The notes: a model not told the origin generated them from the letters alone. A stretch of DNA of 64,000 nt from Teredinibacter purpureus (GCF_014217335.1 NZ_CP060092.1:4247501-4311500); one strand, 5' to 3'. Shown: positions 49,869 to 59,569, counted from the stretch's first letter. Program-made: numbers and translations.

Positions 49869-50966
49869 TTATTTGTTTGAAGGTTCACGGCCAGATGGCC
49901 CCTCTTCTGCATCTAACCGACTGACAGTGGGCCACGCATTGATAACGGCTTTGCATAAGGTCGCCAAAGGAATGGCGAAAAACACCCCCCAAAAGCCCCA
50001 CAACCCACCAAACACTAACACGGATAACACGATAACAACGGGGTGCATTTTAACGGCTTCAGAAAATAAGAGCGGAACAAGTACGTTACCATCAAGCATT
50101 TGAATGATGCCGTAAACAACCATCACATAGAAAAACTCATTCGCCCAGCCCCACTGAAAAAAGCCAATCAAAGCAACAGGCAATGTAACAACCGCCGCTC
50201 CAATATAGGGCACCAACACCGACAGCCCCACCGCTATACCTAACAACAACGCATACTGAAGCCCAAGAAAACTAAAGGCGATGCTACTAACCCCTGCCAC
50301 AATCACAATTTCTACGGATTTACCCCGTACATAATTGGCGATTTGCAGGCTCATCTCTACCCATATTTGTCGCATTACAGGTCTTTTTCGAGGCAATACA
50401 CTGCTAAACCATTGCAGCATTTGCTCACTATCCTTCAAGAAAAAGAATACTAAAATAGGCACCAATACCATATAAATGAGAATGCCCACCAACACCGGCA
50501 GCTGTGCCACCGAAAAGGACAAGATACTTTGACCCCACTGGGTCATTTCGATCCTTAACGCGCCGATTAACTCACGTACCTGCTCTTCCGTTACTAAGCC
50601 CGGATACTGCTGCGGCAACAAAAGCATCACTTGCTGCCCCTGAACCAACATTTTTGGCGTCTCATTCAATAAATTGATGAGCTGCCGCCAAAAGACAGGA
50701 ACAAGAAATACCACACACACCAATAGCGTACCGGCCAATACCACAAATGTCAGGCTTACCGAGATAGTGTGCGAAGCGCCCCAACGCTTTAACTGCAGCA
50801 CTATGCCCTGCATTAAAAATGCGATAATAATGGCGGCTATCATTGGCGCCAACACAACGCCCATACTAACTACCACAACTACGCTGACGATGAGTATGAC
50901 CGCAACGAGCACAGCTTCTTCGTCCGCAAAATAGCGTTCTAACCAAGATTGAAAAATTTTAATCAT
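49869..50966 (-). CDS. AI-2E family transporter (PerM-like)
   Basis: Inner-membrane protein of 365 aa with about eight hydrophobic segments, in the family of TqsA, PerM and Na+/H+ exchanger relatives. Diagnostic parts are VLVPYIGAAVVTLPVALIGF and ANEFFYVMVVYGIIQMLDGN near the C-terminal half, ending in VPLLFSEAVKMHPVVIVLSVL and FFAIPLATLCKAVI. Its start overlaps the stop of the TusA-like gene by 4 bases. In Pseudomonas-like genomes this gene also sits beside a TusA-like gene and the M48 protease gene, as here. The substrate is unknown. Confidence 0.88.
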   Translation of the reverse strand: MIKIFQSWLERYFADEEAVLVAVILIVSVVVVVSMGVVLAPMIAAIIIAFLMQGIVLQLKRWGASHTISVSLTFVVLAGTLLVCVVFLVPVFWRQLINLLNETPKMLVQGQQVMLLLPQQYPGLVTEEQVRELIGALRIEMTQWGQSILSFSVAQLPVLVGILIYMVLVPILVFFFLKDSEQMLQWFSSVLPRKRPVMRQIWVEMSLQIANYVRGKSVEIVIVAGVSSIAFSFLGLQYALLLGIAVGLSVLVPYIGAAVVTLPVALIGFFQWGWANEFFYVMVVYGIIQMLDGNVLVPLLFSEAVKMHPVVIVLSVLVFGGLWGFWGVFFAIPLATLCKAVINAWPTVSRLDAEEGPSGREPSNK

Positions 50967-51217
50967 AAAGCGTCGTTTCGACCTTTTTGTAAGAGGTATT
51001 GGTATACACCTTCAGACACCTCAAATTGAAGCAAACTATGTACTGAAAGCTTTACGAAAGCCTGTATATCTCTCTCGGAAGCAGGGTCTGTCGCCAAGAG
51101 CCACAGTGTTTCACCTGGTTGTAATTTGCTCAGTCCTTGCTTCGCCTTAAGCAAAGGCATTGGACAGGAAAGCCCGGAAGCATCTATAGTCAGGCTGGTA
51201 TTAGCGTGGGTAATCAA
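50963..51217 (-). CDS. TusA/SirA-like sulfur carrier protein
   Basis: Small cytoplasmic sulfur-transfer protein of 84 aa in the TusA/YedF family. The fold core LTIDASGLSCPMPLLKAKQGL holds the active Cys19 in CPMPLLK. The start is a TTG at 51,217, placed 8 bases after AGAGG; no closer ATG exists before the conserved core. It overlaps the PerM-like gene in an ATGA. Whether it acts in tRNA thiolation or another sulfur route cannot be told; by context it is not next to other tus genes. Confidence 0.88.
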   Translation of the reverse strand: MITHANTSLTIDASGLSCPMPLLKAKQGLSKLQPGETLWLLATDPASERDIQAFVKLSVHSLLQFEVSEGVYQYLLQKGRNDAL

Positions 51218-51434
51218 ATGATTTTGCCTCTTCTATGAAAGTCTTAGTAAACATTTGTTGTGCTCGCAGTAAAGAATCGCCAGTGAACTCCTATCGCTTA
51301 TACACGTCTAACAAACCTGTAGCGTTGTTTCGCCGCGGCATTATAATTCATTGCTTAAGCTGATAGAAAAAAACAACACCACCGCTTAATGAGCCTTAGT
51401 CAAATCAGGCGATGAATAACAAGGTTTTACCGTT

Positions 51435-52895
51435 TTGATAAAAATTAGCGTGTTACAAATCCCTAGAGTACTCTTAGCGGCACTCATAGGCCTAAGCTTA
51501 TCGGCCATGGTTCTGGCCGCCGACTTACAGATACCCGACCTAGGCGGCACCAGCGCAGGCCTAATTACACCCGCCCAAGAATACGAATTGGGGCAAAAAT
51601 GGCTACAAGTATACCGCGCTCAAGTGCCGACCACCTCAGATCCCTTTATACAATCGTACGTCGAGCGCCTTATTCGACAACTCGCAACCTATAGCGAACT
51701 CGATGATCGGCGGCTTGAAATACTGGTTATCGAAAACCCATCTCTCAACGCATTCGCTGTTCCTGGCGGCATAATTGGTGTGCACACCGGCTTGTTTCGC
51801 TTTGCCAACACCGAAGAACAACTTTCGTCCGTATTGGCCCACGAGATTGCCCACCTTAGTCAACGACACTACGCGCGTAGGGTAGAAGCGCAGGCCAATG
51901 CAAGCACATCACTTGTAGCAGCTTTCGTTGCCAGCATAATTATAGGTATGACCGCCGGAAGTGATGCAGGTATAGCCGCAATGGCTGCGGTTAACGCCGG
52001 CTCATTAGAAGCCCAGCTTCGCTTTAGCCGACAAATGGAACAAGAAGCTGACCGCATCGGTATGGAAACCATTGTGCGTAGTGGAATGAATCCTTACGCC
52101 ATGTCAGAGATGTTTGAAAACATGTTACGCGCTTCGCGTTTTACCCGACGCCCGCTCGACTTCCTCATGACACACCCGGTTACCGAGACGCGCGTCAGTG
52201 ATTCTCGCTTGCGCGCGCAGCAATTTCAGCACCCCGCCCCTAACAGTAATATCACCTATGAACTCGTAAAAATACGCGCGCAAATTCTGCACGAAAAAAG
52301 CCGTAATGCCAGCGTTAGAATTTTTGAAGATGAGCTACGCGGAACCAATTACAGCACTTCAGCGGCCAAATACGGCCTCGCCGTAGCACTCACTCGTGAC
52401 GGAAAAACCAGCGAAGCAGAAATATTGGTAGATGAACTACTAAAAGAAGCGCCACAAAATGCTTTCTATCGCGTAGCAAAAGCGGACATATATGCCAAAG
52501 ATGAAAACTTCGATGCAGCTCTAGCCATACTCGAAGAGGAGCTGGCTAGCCAGCCTAACCACCATGCATACAATACTCGCTATGCCGAAGTTCTGATGGC
52601 CGCAGGACAATACAAAAAATGTAATCTAATTTTACGTGAACACGTCAAACGTCGCCCTAAGGACGATTACATTTGGTATTTATTGGCAGAAGTTGAGGGT
52701 TTAGCGGGCAACATTTTTGAAGTTCATATGGCTCGAACCCAATATTTCAAGCTAAACGGATTGTTCGACAAGGCCGAAATCCAATTAACCAACGCGCTTC
52801 GATTAACAACTACCACAGACGAACAGACTCGCGCTAAGATACAAGAGGAATTAAAAAGCATTAGAAAAATGAAACAAGATTTAGCCGAATTCTAA
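51435..52895 (+). CDS. bepA: M48 periplasmic metalloprotease BepA (YfgC)
   Basis: Periplasmic zinc protease and chaperone that works with the BAM and LPT machines to clear or mature outer-membrane proteins. The 486-aa protein has a signal peptide (cut near VLA-AD), the zinc motif LAHEIAHLSQRH, the third ligand Glu in EQEADRIGME, and a TPR-like C-terminal half (about 290-480). The start is a TTG at 51,435 with AAGG upstream; a GTG at 51,450 is a weaker choice. It is divergent from the tusA-perM pair. Confidence 0.93.
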   Translation: MIKISVLQIPRVLLAALIGLSLSAMVLAADLQIPDLGGTSAGLITPAQEYELGQKWLQVYRAQVPTTSDPFIQSYVERLIRQLATYSELDDRRLEILVIENPSLNAFAVPGGIIGVHTGLFRFANTEEQLSSVLAHEIAHLSQRHYARRVEAQANASTSLVAAFVASIIIGMTAGSDAGIAAMAAVNAGSLEAQLRFSRQMEQEADRIGMETIVRSGMNPYAMSEMFENMLRASRFTRRPLDFLMTHPVTETRVSDSRLRAQQFQHPAPNSNITYELVKIRAQILHEKSRNASVRIFEDELRGTNYSTSAAKYGLAVALTRDGKTSEAEILVDELLKEAPQNAFYRVAKADIYAKDENFDAALAILEEELASQPNHHAYNTRYAEVLMAAGQYKKCNLILREHVKRRPKDDYIWYLLAEVEGLAGNIFEVHMARTQYFKLNGLFDKAEIQLTNALRLTTTTDEQTRAKIQEELKSIRKMKQDLAEF

Positions 52896-52919
52896 GCTAA
52901 GAGCTTTAAGGTAGTAGCT

Positions 52920-55094
52920 TCAATCCACGACCATTGGCTGAACACACGACCAGTGGCTATCTTGTAGCCACTGGGTAGTCACTTCGACACTCATCGGACG
53001 CGCGATAAAAAACCCTTGCACGCTATCACATTGATGCGACACTAATTGCTGATAGACATTATCCGTTTCTACGCCTTCAGCCACCACGTTTAAACCGAGA
53101 TTGTGGGCTAAATTGATCGTCGAGTTCACAATAATTTCATCCTGCTCATCGTCACACATTCCATGCACGAAGGACCGATCAATTTTTAATGTTTTTACCG
53201 GTAAACGCTTTAAATACGCTAACGAAGAATAGCCTGTACCATAATCGTCAATCGCAAAACACACACCTAACAGAGCCATTTTATCCATGGCATCTTTCGC
53301 CCGATCAGGATCTTTCAATATAACCGACTCGGTAATTTCAAGCTCTATATGCTTACCGTCCAACTCATAGCGCTTAAGCATTCGTTTTAAAAACGGTAAC
53401 AATCGGTCGTCAGTTACATTTCTGGGCGACAAATTTATCGCCATTGAAAGATCATACCCTTTAGATCGCCAAATAGCGCACTGCTTTATCGCGTGCTCCA
53501 TTACCCAGCAAGTCATAGAAAAGATCATATTCGATTTTTCTGCGATAGGCACAAACTGTGCGGGAGGAACCATTCCAATGGTAGGATGATCCCAACGCAC
53601 CAATGCTTCAAACCCGTGAACTTTATTTGTTTTTATATCGATTTTGGGCTGAAAATACAATAACAAATCGTCTTTACGGATAGCTCTACGCAATGCGCCA
53701 ATAAGCTCTAGGCGGGTTGGCGAATGAGGGTCGTGATCCGCATCATAAACAGATACCCCCTTTAAGGTTTTCTTCGCATGGTACATTGCCACGTCGGCAT
53801 AACGCATTAAGGTACTGAGATCTTTTGCTTGTTGCGGATAGAGAGAAACGCCAATGCTTGCACCGATTTCAGAATCTATCGTTTCAATTCTAAACGGCTC
53901 ACATAAACAGTCTAAAAATCGATGCCCCATGACAACCGCTTGCTGCTCGTTTCGAATTCTAGGTAGAAATATCGCAAATTCATCACCACCGAGCCGCGCC
54001 ACTATCCCATCGACTTCCGATAACTCGGCCTCTAAACGCGGCCCTAATTGTTGCAAAACTGTATCGCCAGCACGATGGCCTAAAGTATCGTTTATTTCCT
54101 TAAATCGATCGAGATCCACAAGTAACAAGGCCATCATTCGGTTGTGCCCATGCTCGGCCAAGGCTTTCTCTACGGTGGAGTACAGCAACGTTCTATTAGG
54201 AAGGCGTGTAAGGGAGTCGTGATTGGCGAGGTATTCCATATGATCTAAATACTGCTTATGAGCAGTAATATCTCGGGTAATACCCCACGCGCGGGTCAAA
54301 TATCCATTCTCAACAATGCCGATCGCCGTCGTCTCCATGTAGCGAGGCGAATCCACTTTGCCGGCACGAGTAAATTCTTGATTAACCAACCGATAGCCAG
54401 AATCGATGAAAGCCTGAATATCGTGTTTACTCGACATTGACCCACTACGATGAAGCGGCATGCCAACGACATCGGCTTGGCTCTCGGCATTATAAAGTCT
54501 AGCTAACGTATCATTGCATTCGGCAAGCACTGCTCGCTTGAGTATTTGTTCTACTTGCGTGGTTACCGGTGAACAGGTATCAATTGGGGGGCAAATATCA
54601 TAGCGCCATATCGCGTCAGCACTGTTTGCAATAAACGCCTTATACTTAGCTTCGCTGTCTTGAAGCGCATGCTCCTTTATGACATTTTCAGTAATATCTG
54701 TAACAACCAAGATAATACCGTTTACGCGTTGTTTTTCATTAATTGCCGGGATTTTATCGACGCTTAGCCAGAATTCACAACCCTCCTCTTCAGCCCGTTC
54801 TCGGGTTCCCCAAACGGGTACACCTGTCCTTCCTACCTGAAGGATCTCACGCTGAGTTTCAATTGCATTATCCCAATGCTGCGCCAATTCAACGAAACTC
54901 TTACCCTGAGTCTCTTCAATAGAGCGCCAACGTCTAGCCCGTCGGTTACCGTAAACAACCGTACCCCAACGATCTAGATAGAAAATAACCGCACGCATGG
55001 CATCAAGAACATGCAGTAACTCCCTATTATTGGTGAGAGTATACTGCCCTGCTTGAGCTATTCGAGCTATCTGGCTGATTGGCGGCTTTGTCAA
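52920..55094 (-). CDS. PAS-GGDEF-EAL cyclic-di-GMP enzyme without I-site
   Basis: Cytoplasmic signalling protein of 724 aa. Two PAS-like domains (about residues 25-145 with WGTVVYGNRRA, and 145-285) lead to a GGDEF domain (about 290-450) and an EAL domain (about 465-715). The GGDEF motif is intact (ARLGGDEFAIF), but the position of the inhibitory RxxD holds EVDG, so product inhibition is probably lost. The EAL domain keeps EALVRW, ELEITES, DDYGTGYSSLAYL, TLKIDRSFV, AEGVE and QGFFIARP, and looks active. No membrane segment or signal peptide is seen. It is monocistronic and convergent with bepA. Confidence 0.94.
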   Translation of the reverse strand: MTKPPISQIARIAQAGQYTLTNNRELLHVLDAMRAVIFYLDRWGTVVYGNRRARRWRSIEETQGKSFVELAQHWDNAIETQREILQVGRTGVPVWGTRERAEEEGCEFWLSVDKIPAINEKQRVNGIILVVTDITENVIKEHALQDSEAKYKAFIANSADAIWRYDICPPIDTCSPVTTQVEQILKRAVLAECNDTLARLYNAESQADVVGMPLHRSGSMSSKHDIQAFIDSGYRLVNQEFTRAGKVDSPRYMETTAIGIVENGYLTRAWGITRDITAHKQYLDHMEYLANHDSLTRLPNRTLLYSTVEKALAEHGHNRMMALLLVDLDRFKEINDTLGHRAGDTVLQQLGPRLEAELSEVDGIVARLGGDEFAIFLPRIRNEQQAVVMGHRFLDCLCEPFRIETIDSEIGASIGVSLYPQQAKDLSTLMRYADVAMYHAKKTLKGVSVYDADHDPHSPTRLELIGALRRAIRKDDLLLYFQPKIDIKTNKVHGFEALVRWDHPTIGMVPPAQFVPIAEKSNMIFSMTCWVMEHAIKQCAIWRSKGYDLSMAINLSPRNVTDDRLLPFLKRMLKRYELDGKHIELEITESVILKDPDRAKDAMDKMALLGVCFAIDDYGTGYSSLAYLKRLPVKTLKIDRSFVHGMCDDEQDEIIVNSTINLAHNLGLNVVAEGVETDNVYQQLVSHQCDSVQGFFIARPMSVEVTTQWLQDSHWSCVQPMVVD

Positions 55095-55194
55095 ATGGGC
55101 AAACCTTGGTAGGCGAAAGCGCGGGTAAATCGAAAGTATAGGCCAAGGAATTTAAGCTTTTCTGAATCGACAACATTTGGCACTAATTGCAACT

Positions 55195-56037
55195 TTATTT
55201 TTTAAGCGACTGCCCGCAAAGCCGGCAAAAATCAGCATCACTTTCATGCCCGACAGCCCGACACGAACGGCACGATACACCGTCTCTAACGCGCTGCATC
55301 TCCTGCGCAAGCTCGGCCGTAAAAATACCGGTAGGAACCGCTAGTATCGAATAGCCCGTTAACATCGCGGCGGAAGCAATCAGTTGGCCCAATATGGTTT
55401 GCGGCGTGATATCCCCGTAACCCACGGTTGTAATCGTCACGATTGTCCAATAAATACTTTTAGGAATGCTGCTAAAACCGTGCTCAGGGCCTTCAACAAG
55501 ATACATAAGTGAACCGAAAATTGTCGACAAAACGAGTACAGAGACAAAGAAAATGAGTATTTTTCGGCGAGAAAGAAATACCGCGCGCGTTAGTATGTTC
55601 GCCTCAGACAAATAACGAACCAATTTCAGTATTCGGAAAATACGTAAAACTCGCAACAACCGAACAACCAACAAATAGTTGGCGCCAGGGAAAATAAGCC
55701 CGAGATAACTGGGTAATATAGAAAAGAAATCAACAACTCCGTAAAAACTAAAGGCATACTTTAGAGGTCTCGGCGAACAATAAAGCCTAACGATATACTC
55801 CAACGTAAAAATAACGGTAAACAGCCACTCTATTAGGCGAAGATAGCCACTCCACTGCCCCGACATCCAGCTTACAGAATCGATCATCAGTGCCGCCACG
55901 CTTGCGACAATAAGCCAAAGTAAAACCACATCAAAACGCCTGCCCGCAGGCGTTTCTGTTCCGAAAATCACATCGTAAAGTACGTGTTTCAGATTACGGC
56001 TTTCCATATGATTTTCAGTTTTTTTTGATTCGCCCAT
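55195..56037 (-). CDS. voltage-gated potassium channel with C-terminal zinc ribbon
   Basis: Six-segment ion channel of 280 aa. The start at 56,037 has GGTGG before it; a GTG at 56,046 is less likely. S1-S4 span about residues 35-145, and S4 carries the charge pattern RLLRVLRIFRILKLVRYL. The pore helix and filter read TITTVGYGDITP, so it is K+ selective. After S6 comes a short helix and then two Cys pairs (CRSC and CRLC) forming a predicted rubredoxin-like zinc ribbon, seen in some bacterial channels of this family. It is divergent from the YciH-like gene. Confidence 0.92.
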   Translation of the reverse strand: MGESKKTENHMESRNLKHVLYDVIFGTETPAGRRFDVVLLWLIVASVAALMIDSVSWMSGQWSGYLRLIEWLFTVIFTLEYIVRLYCSPRPLKYAFSFYGVVDFFSILPSYLGLIFPGANYLLVVRLLRVLRIFRILKLVRYLSEANILTRAVFLSRRKILIFFVSVLVLSTIFGSLMYLVEGPEHGFSSIPKSIYWTIVTITTVGYGDITPQTILGQLIASAAMLTGYSILAVPTGIFTAELAQEMQRVRDGVSCRSCRAVGHESDADFCRLCGQSLKK

Positions 56038-56134
56038 TCGTTCCACCTTTTTTTCACAGTATACCGCTTGCTCGCTCGCATCCGCTATTTAAGAACGTAT
56101 AATATTCGCACATCACGATACGAGAATTTTACCC

Positions 56135-56455
56135 ATGAAAAACAGTAAATTAGTCTATTCCACCGATACAGGAAGAGTCAAAGAAGAAACACCCGCGGCC
56201 ACAATCTCGCCAACCGATGGCATTATACGTATTCGACGAGAAACAAAAGGGCGAAAAGGCAAGGGCGTAACAACTCTCGCGGGCTTTCCCCTCGATGACA
56301 AATCGCTCAAGGTCTTGGCGAAAACGCTTAAACAACATTGCGGCACAGGTGGTACCGTAAAGGAAGGCGTTATTGAAATTCAAGGCGACTACCGAGAAAG
56401 ACTTCAATCCTATTTGACGGATAAAGGCTATACCGTGAAGTTCGCTGGCGGCTAA
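56135..56455 (+). CDS. yciH: YciH/SUI1 translation initiation factor-like protein
   Basis: Bacterial homologue of eukaryotic eIF1, 106 aa. The SUI1 domain covers about residues 30-104, with RIRRETKGRKGKGVTTLAGF, KTLKQHCGTGGTVKEGVIEI and DYRERLQSYLTDKGY. It is proposed to check start-site fidelity in E. coli. Single gene, divergent from the K+ channel. Confidence 0.93.
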   Translation: MKNSKLVYSTDTGRVKEETPAATISPTDGIIRIRRETKGRKGKGVTTLAGFPLDDKSLKVLAKTLKQHCGTGGTVKEGVIEIQGDYRERLQSYLTDKGYTVKFAGG

Positions 56456-56587
56456 GAAGGCTAGAAACCAACTCTCCGCCTTAGCCTTCAGAGCTGGATC
56501 CAACTACCGCTTTATACCTTGATATTTTTTTTGAACTCACGAGCTGACAGGAGAAAACACCTTGATTGAAAATATGTAATATTCCTT

Positions 56588-57415
56588 TCAGGTAAAGTTT
56601 GAAATCCCGAACATGCTTACCGAAGTGATATTTTCTAAAAACACACGATTACTTTTTACATTATTACGCCAATGTTCTTTGATTGTCTTGTAATAATCAA
56701 TAATTGGGATTTGTACGACTTCATCCAGCTCGAAATTACAGGAATCTAGCATCATCAATTCATCATGTAATGTAATTACCACTATAGCCATAAACCTTAT
56801 TGATATGCTGGCTTAATCTATCACCAGCATGCTTGTATTTTGAATGTGTAAAATGCAACTCCTTGTTAACCATATATCCAGTTGGCTTTAAATATTTATA
56901 CATTTTTTCGTAATAGGCAGATAAATCAGGGAAGTGAACAATGGCTTCGTCTGAATAAATAGCGTCATACGGTTTTCTTGGAGCGAGATTATTCCAATGT
57001 AATTTTTCAAAACCCGCATCTACACCATGCTCTTTTGCTTTTTTTTCTGCGACAGGGACAGCTAGCCCAGAAAGCGTGATTCCGTGACCTGTAACACCAT
57101 ATTTTTCACACAAATAAACCAGTGAACCACCCCAACCACAACCAACATCCAATATATGTTACCCAGGTTTTAAGCGCATCAAGCGAGCGTAAGTGTCCAG
57201 TTTATTTTCTTGTGCTTGGGTTAATGAAAACCCCTCCTCCCACATAGGACATGAATAATTATTCCATTTACCGCCCGTTACAACTTTAAAAAAATCTGGG
57301 TCACCTCGTAGTGATAAGCAACACGTTATTCCTGCTCATCAACATTAAATTCTTGATATAAATTTCGCTCAGACAGCACGGCTTCTCCCATATTTTCGGC
57401 AAGTTCATGATTCAT
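56588..57415 (-). pseudogene. degenerate SAM-dependent (CFA-like) methyltransferase
   Basis: Reading from 57,415, the frame starts MNHELAENMGEAVLSERNLY and is broken by: a TAA after FNVDEQE; a frame change after HYE (next frame GDPDFFKVVTGGKWNNYS); a TAA between RLKPG and HILDVGCGWGG; and a frame change near 56,780 (YSGNYIT to TLHDELMML). The joined product resembles cyclopropane-fatty-acid-synthase-type methyltransferases, with SAM motif I DVGCGWGG and HGITLS. Four separate lesions argue for decay rather than sequencing error. The region is more AT-rich than its flanks. Pieces of 129 and 67 residues remain open but should not make a working enzyme. Confidence 0.8.
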
Positions 57416-57523
57416 AATTCGTCCTTGTTTTAGATACCCTTGAGTTAAAATATTTCACTATCAGTCTTTTATAACTATATAGATAAAAAATTAAGCCTTG
57501 TTTTGTACGATCAAGACACAGGT

Positions 57524-58126
57524 CTAATCTATTCCACAATAAGGGAGGGCCTCTTCAGGCAAACTAGCAGTGCCGACCAATCGTGTAAATTGTCTGCGGG
57601 TCGGAATGTAAAAAAGTGATGTTGATTCCACTATTATTTTTCCTTGGGAATTTATTACCCAGCCTTTTACTTTAACGAAACGACCACATTTACGAGTCAC
57701 TACTGCCTGTGAATTTATAACGGCGTTGATACTTGTCTTGTCAAACCAACTTATGCGACTTGATAGAGTAATTGCATAAGTATTATATTTTTCATAAACG
57801 GCATAAGCGAGTAATTCGTCAACTAAAGCAAGTGTCGCCCCTCCATGCAATAACCCCGGATATCCCTCAAACCCTCTTGTTGCTTTCCAACTACAAGCAA
57901 CACCACCATTAACCTCCTTATGTATGTCTAATTTCATTCCGTAAGGATTATTTTTTGTGGTAGCAAAGCTATGAAACTTTTCTGACATCGATCCAGGAGG
58001 AATTATCCTCTCGCCTAATTCAGGTATTTTACGTTTTATTTTTCGCGTTTTTTTCGAAAACTCATTGATACAAATCGTTTGATAAAAAAAACGATCATAT
58101 CGATTGATGGTAAATGTGAATACCAT
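57524..58126 (-). CDS. PaaI-like hotdog thioesterase
   Basis: Hotdog-fold acyl-CoA thioesterase of the PaaI/YbgC-related group. The core motif is GYPGLLHGGATLALVDELLAYAVY, followed by the SRISWFDKTSINAVINSQAVV and KVKGWVINSQGKIIVEST strands. The frame is 200 aa; an internal ATG at 57,988 (MSEKFHSFATT) gives 154 aa, closer to the usual length, but neither has a convincing ribosome site. It sits in an AT-rich stretch beside the broken methyltransferase, with which it may have arrived. The substrate is unknown. Confidence 0.75.
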   Translation of the reverse strand: MVFTFTINRYDRFFYQTICINEFSKKTRKIKRKIPELGERIIPPGSMSEKFHSFATTKNNPYGMKLDIHKEVNGGVACSWKATRGFEGYPGLLHGGATLALVDELLAYAVYEKYNTYAITLSSRISWFDKTSINAVINSQAVVTRKCGRFVKVKGWVINSQGKIIVESTSLFYIPTRRQFTRLVGTASLPEEALPYCGID

Positions 58127-58592
58127 TTCATATGTTACATATCCTTAACGATGAGATGAAATATATATCATCCTAGCAGAGACCTAAAGGCAATTAATAC
58201 ACTTCAATAATATCTGATGACACATCAGGTATTATTGTATAAAAAAAACCCCCATCGTACAGTATTTACCATGTTATACAAATTGCAAAAACAGTGAAAT
58301 CTTTAGTCAATCATTGCCGGCTTTATTAAGCTTGTGGCCTGCCTTATTAACAGCTTTTAATTCAAATCTGCAGTGCATGAAAATGGCTACATATTGATGT
58401 TTTCATTAGCCCCGCGCTGCCACGAGCAGGACGGGTCGGCAAAGTAAACAGCTCTTCTAGCCTCCTCTTCTTTAGAGCGATTTTTTATCGACTGATATTT
58501 TTTGGTTCAATTATTGCTCGGGCCTTGACAGTTTTGGTGATTATTCCAATTCAATCAAATTTCCGTCAAATATTTGACCCGAGGGCCAACCG
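58127..58592. other. AT-rich intergenic region with long hairpin
   Basis: It holds the 58,205-58,237 inverted repeat and T-rich and A-rich runs. No coding frame, RNA gene or mobile-element end was recognised. Confidence 0.4.
58205..58237. repeat. 33-base inverted repeat upstream of thioesterase gene
   Basis: CAATAATATCTGATG (58,205-58,219) pairs with CATCAGGTATTATTG (58,223-58,237) around ACA, with one T-G pair. It is about 80 bases upstream of the thioesterase start. An A8 run follows on the plus strand, so on the minus strand the T-run comes before the stem; it is therefore not a standard terminator. It may be an operator or a relic. Confidence 0.5.
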
Positions 58593-59131
58593 ATGAACGC
58601 TCCAGACCTGTGGTTATTACTGGATACCAGTGTAAAAATTTCATTCGGCGCTATATTGGCGTGTACTTGCTTTTGGTTGGGGAAACGATGGCACTTTAAG
58701 AAAAACCCTCAAAAAACACTCACCCGAAGATAAGAAAATGGGGCTTCTGGAACAAATCTCCTCCGATGTCGGTCACGTCAATCATAGTTTCGCCAAATAT
58801 TCGTCTCTCGTTATCGAATCGACGAAGTTCGGCAAACGCTGGCCTCCAGCACGAAAACAAGAGCTCGAAAGGGTCAATAGCGAGCTCGTTGCAGAGTTTG
58901 AACGGTTATCCGCAGCCGAAGCGCGATTGTTGATGTTGGGCGAAAAAAACCATGGAAAAAACTCTGCGCCTTTATGCCTCGCGAATAGCCCTTTTTCGCA
59001 AGCAAGTTTACGTAGGAAGACAGGATATTAGCGAGCAGGAGATTGCCGACTTGAAAAATTCTATCATGCAATTGAGAGAGCAATTTTATGACATTCTCAG
59101 CCGGCGATATGACAAACTTTTGGCGGCTTGA
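58593..59131 (+). pseudogene. membrane-anchored coiled-coil protein split at two A-tracts
   Basis: Three adjoining pieces look like one protein. Piece 1 (58,593-58,733, 46 aa) starts MNAPDLWLLLDTSVKISFGA after GAGGG and holds one membrane helix. Piece 2 opens at KHSPEDKKMGLLEQ in the next frame (ATG at 58,738; frame ends 59,031). Piece 3 (ATG 58,952 to 59,131) gives MEKTLRLYASRIALFRKQVY and ends RRYDKLLAA. Each junction falls in an A-run (A6 at 58,711-58,716 and A7 at 58,943-58,949) and each needs the same +1 change. Joined, it would be about 175 aa: a membrane anchor plus charged helices. The family is not recognised. It could be decay, sequence error, or slippage-dependent expression. Confidence 0.5.
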
Positions 59132-59569
59132 ATAAACAGCCTGTTAGGCATATTTTATGCGTAAGTTATTTTTCTCACCACCTACCGTTAGGCGCGGTAA
59201 AAAGCACAATGCCATTATTATCATCCAAAGACGTTCCTTATTTTTCCGCGCGAGCTTCGTTAAAATAAAAAAATCACCCACAATGTTGTTGCGCGCAGAC
59301 TCGATATCAACCGTTCACGCACCTAATCTATAAAATTACGAGCAACGCTGTACGATTATAAGATACGTTTTATTAAAGACGTTCAGGGGGGGGAGCAGCA
59401 GGGGAAAAACGAATACAGTAGAATTAATAAAGGAAGAGCCAGAAGAAGAGAACACCAAAGAAAATACGCAGCAAGAAACGATTTTTTCGCTTCACTCATT
59501 TTGTATCTCAAGCTTTCCCTGCTCTAAAGCGTTGCGGCTAGAGCGAAGAGGCGCTAATAAATAGACGCA
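59132..59569. other. intergenic region, 438 bp
   Basis: It holds a GCCTGTTAGGC hairpin near 59,140, a G8 run near 59,386 and a GCTCTA/TAGAGC hairpin (59,521-59,544) just after the PilZ gene. A short frame near 59,270-59,325 (VVARRLDINRSRT then stop) resembles a Fis-type HTH, but it is broken and too short to call. Confidence 0.35.

Noticed and set aside
59270..59325. Fis-like HTH fragment in the gap before the PilZ gene
   Set aside because: Only about 15 residues resemble the motif and a stop follows; too little to call a pseudogene.
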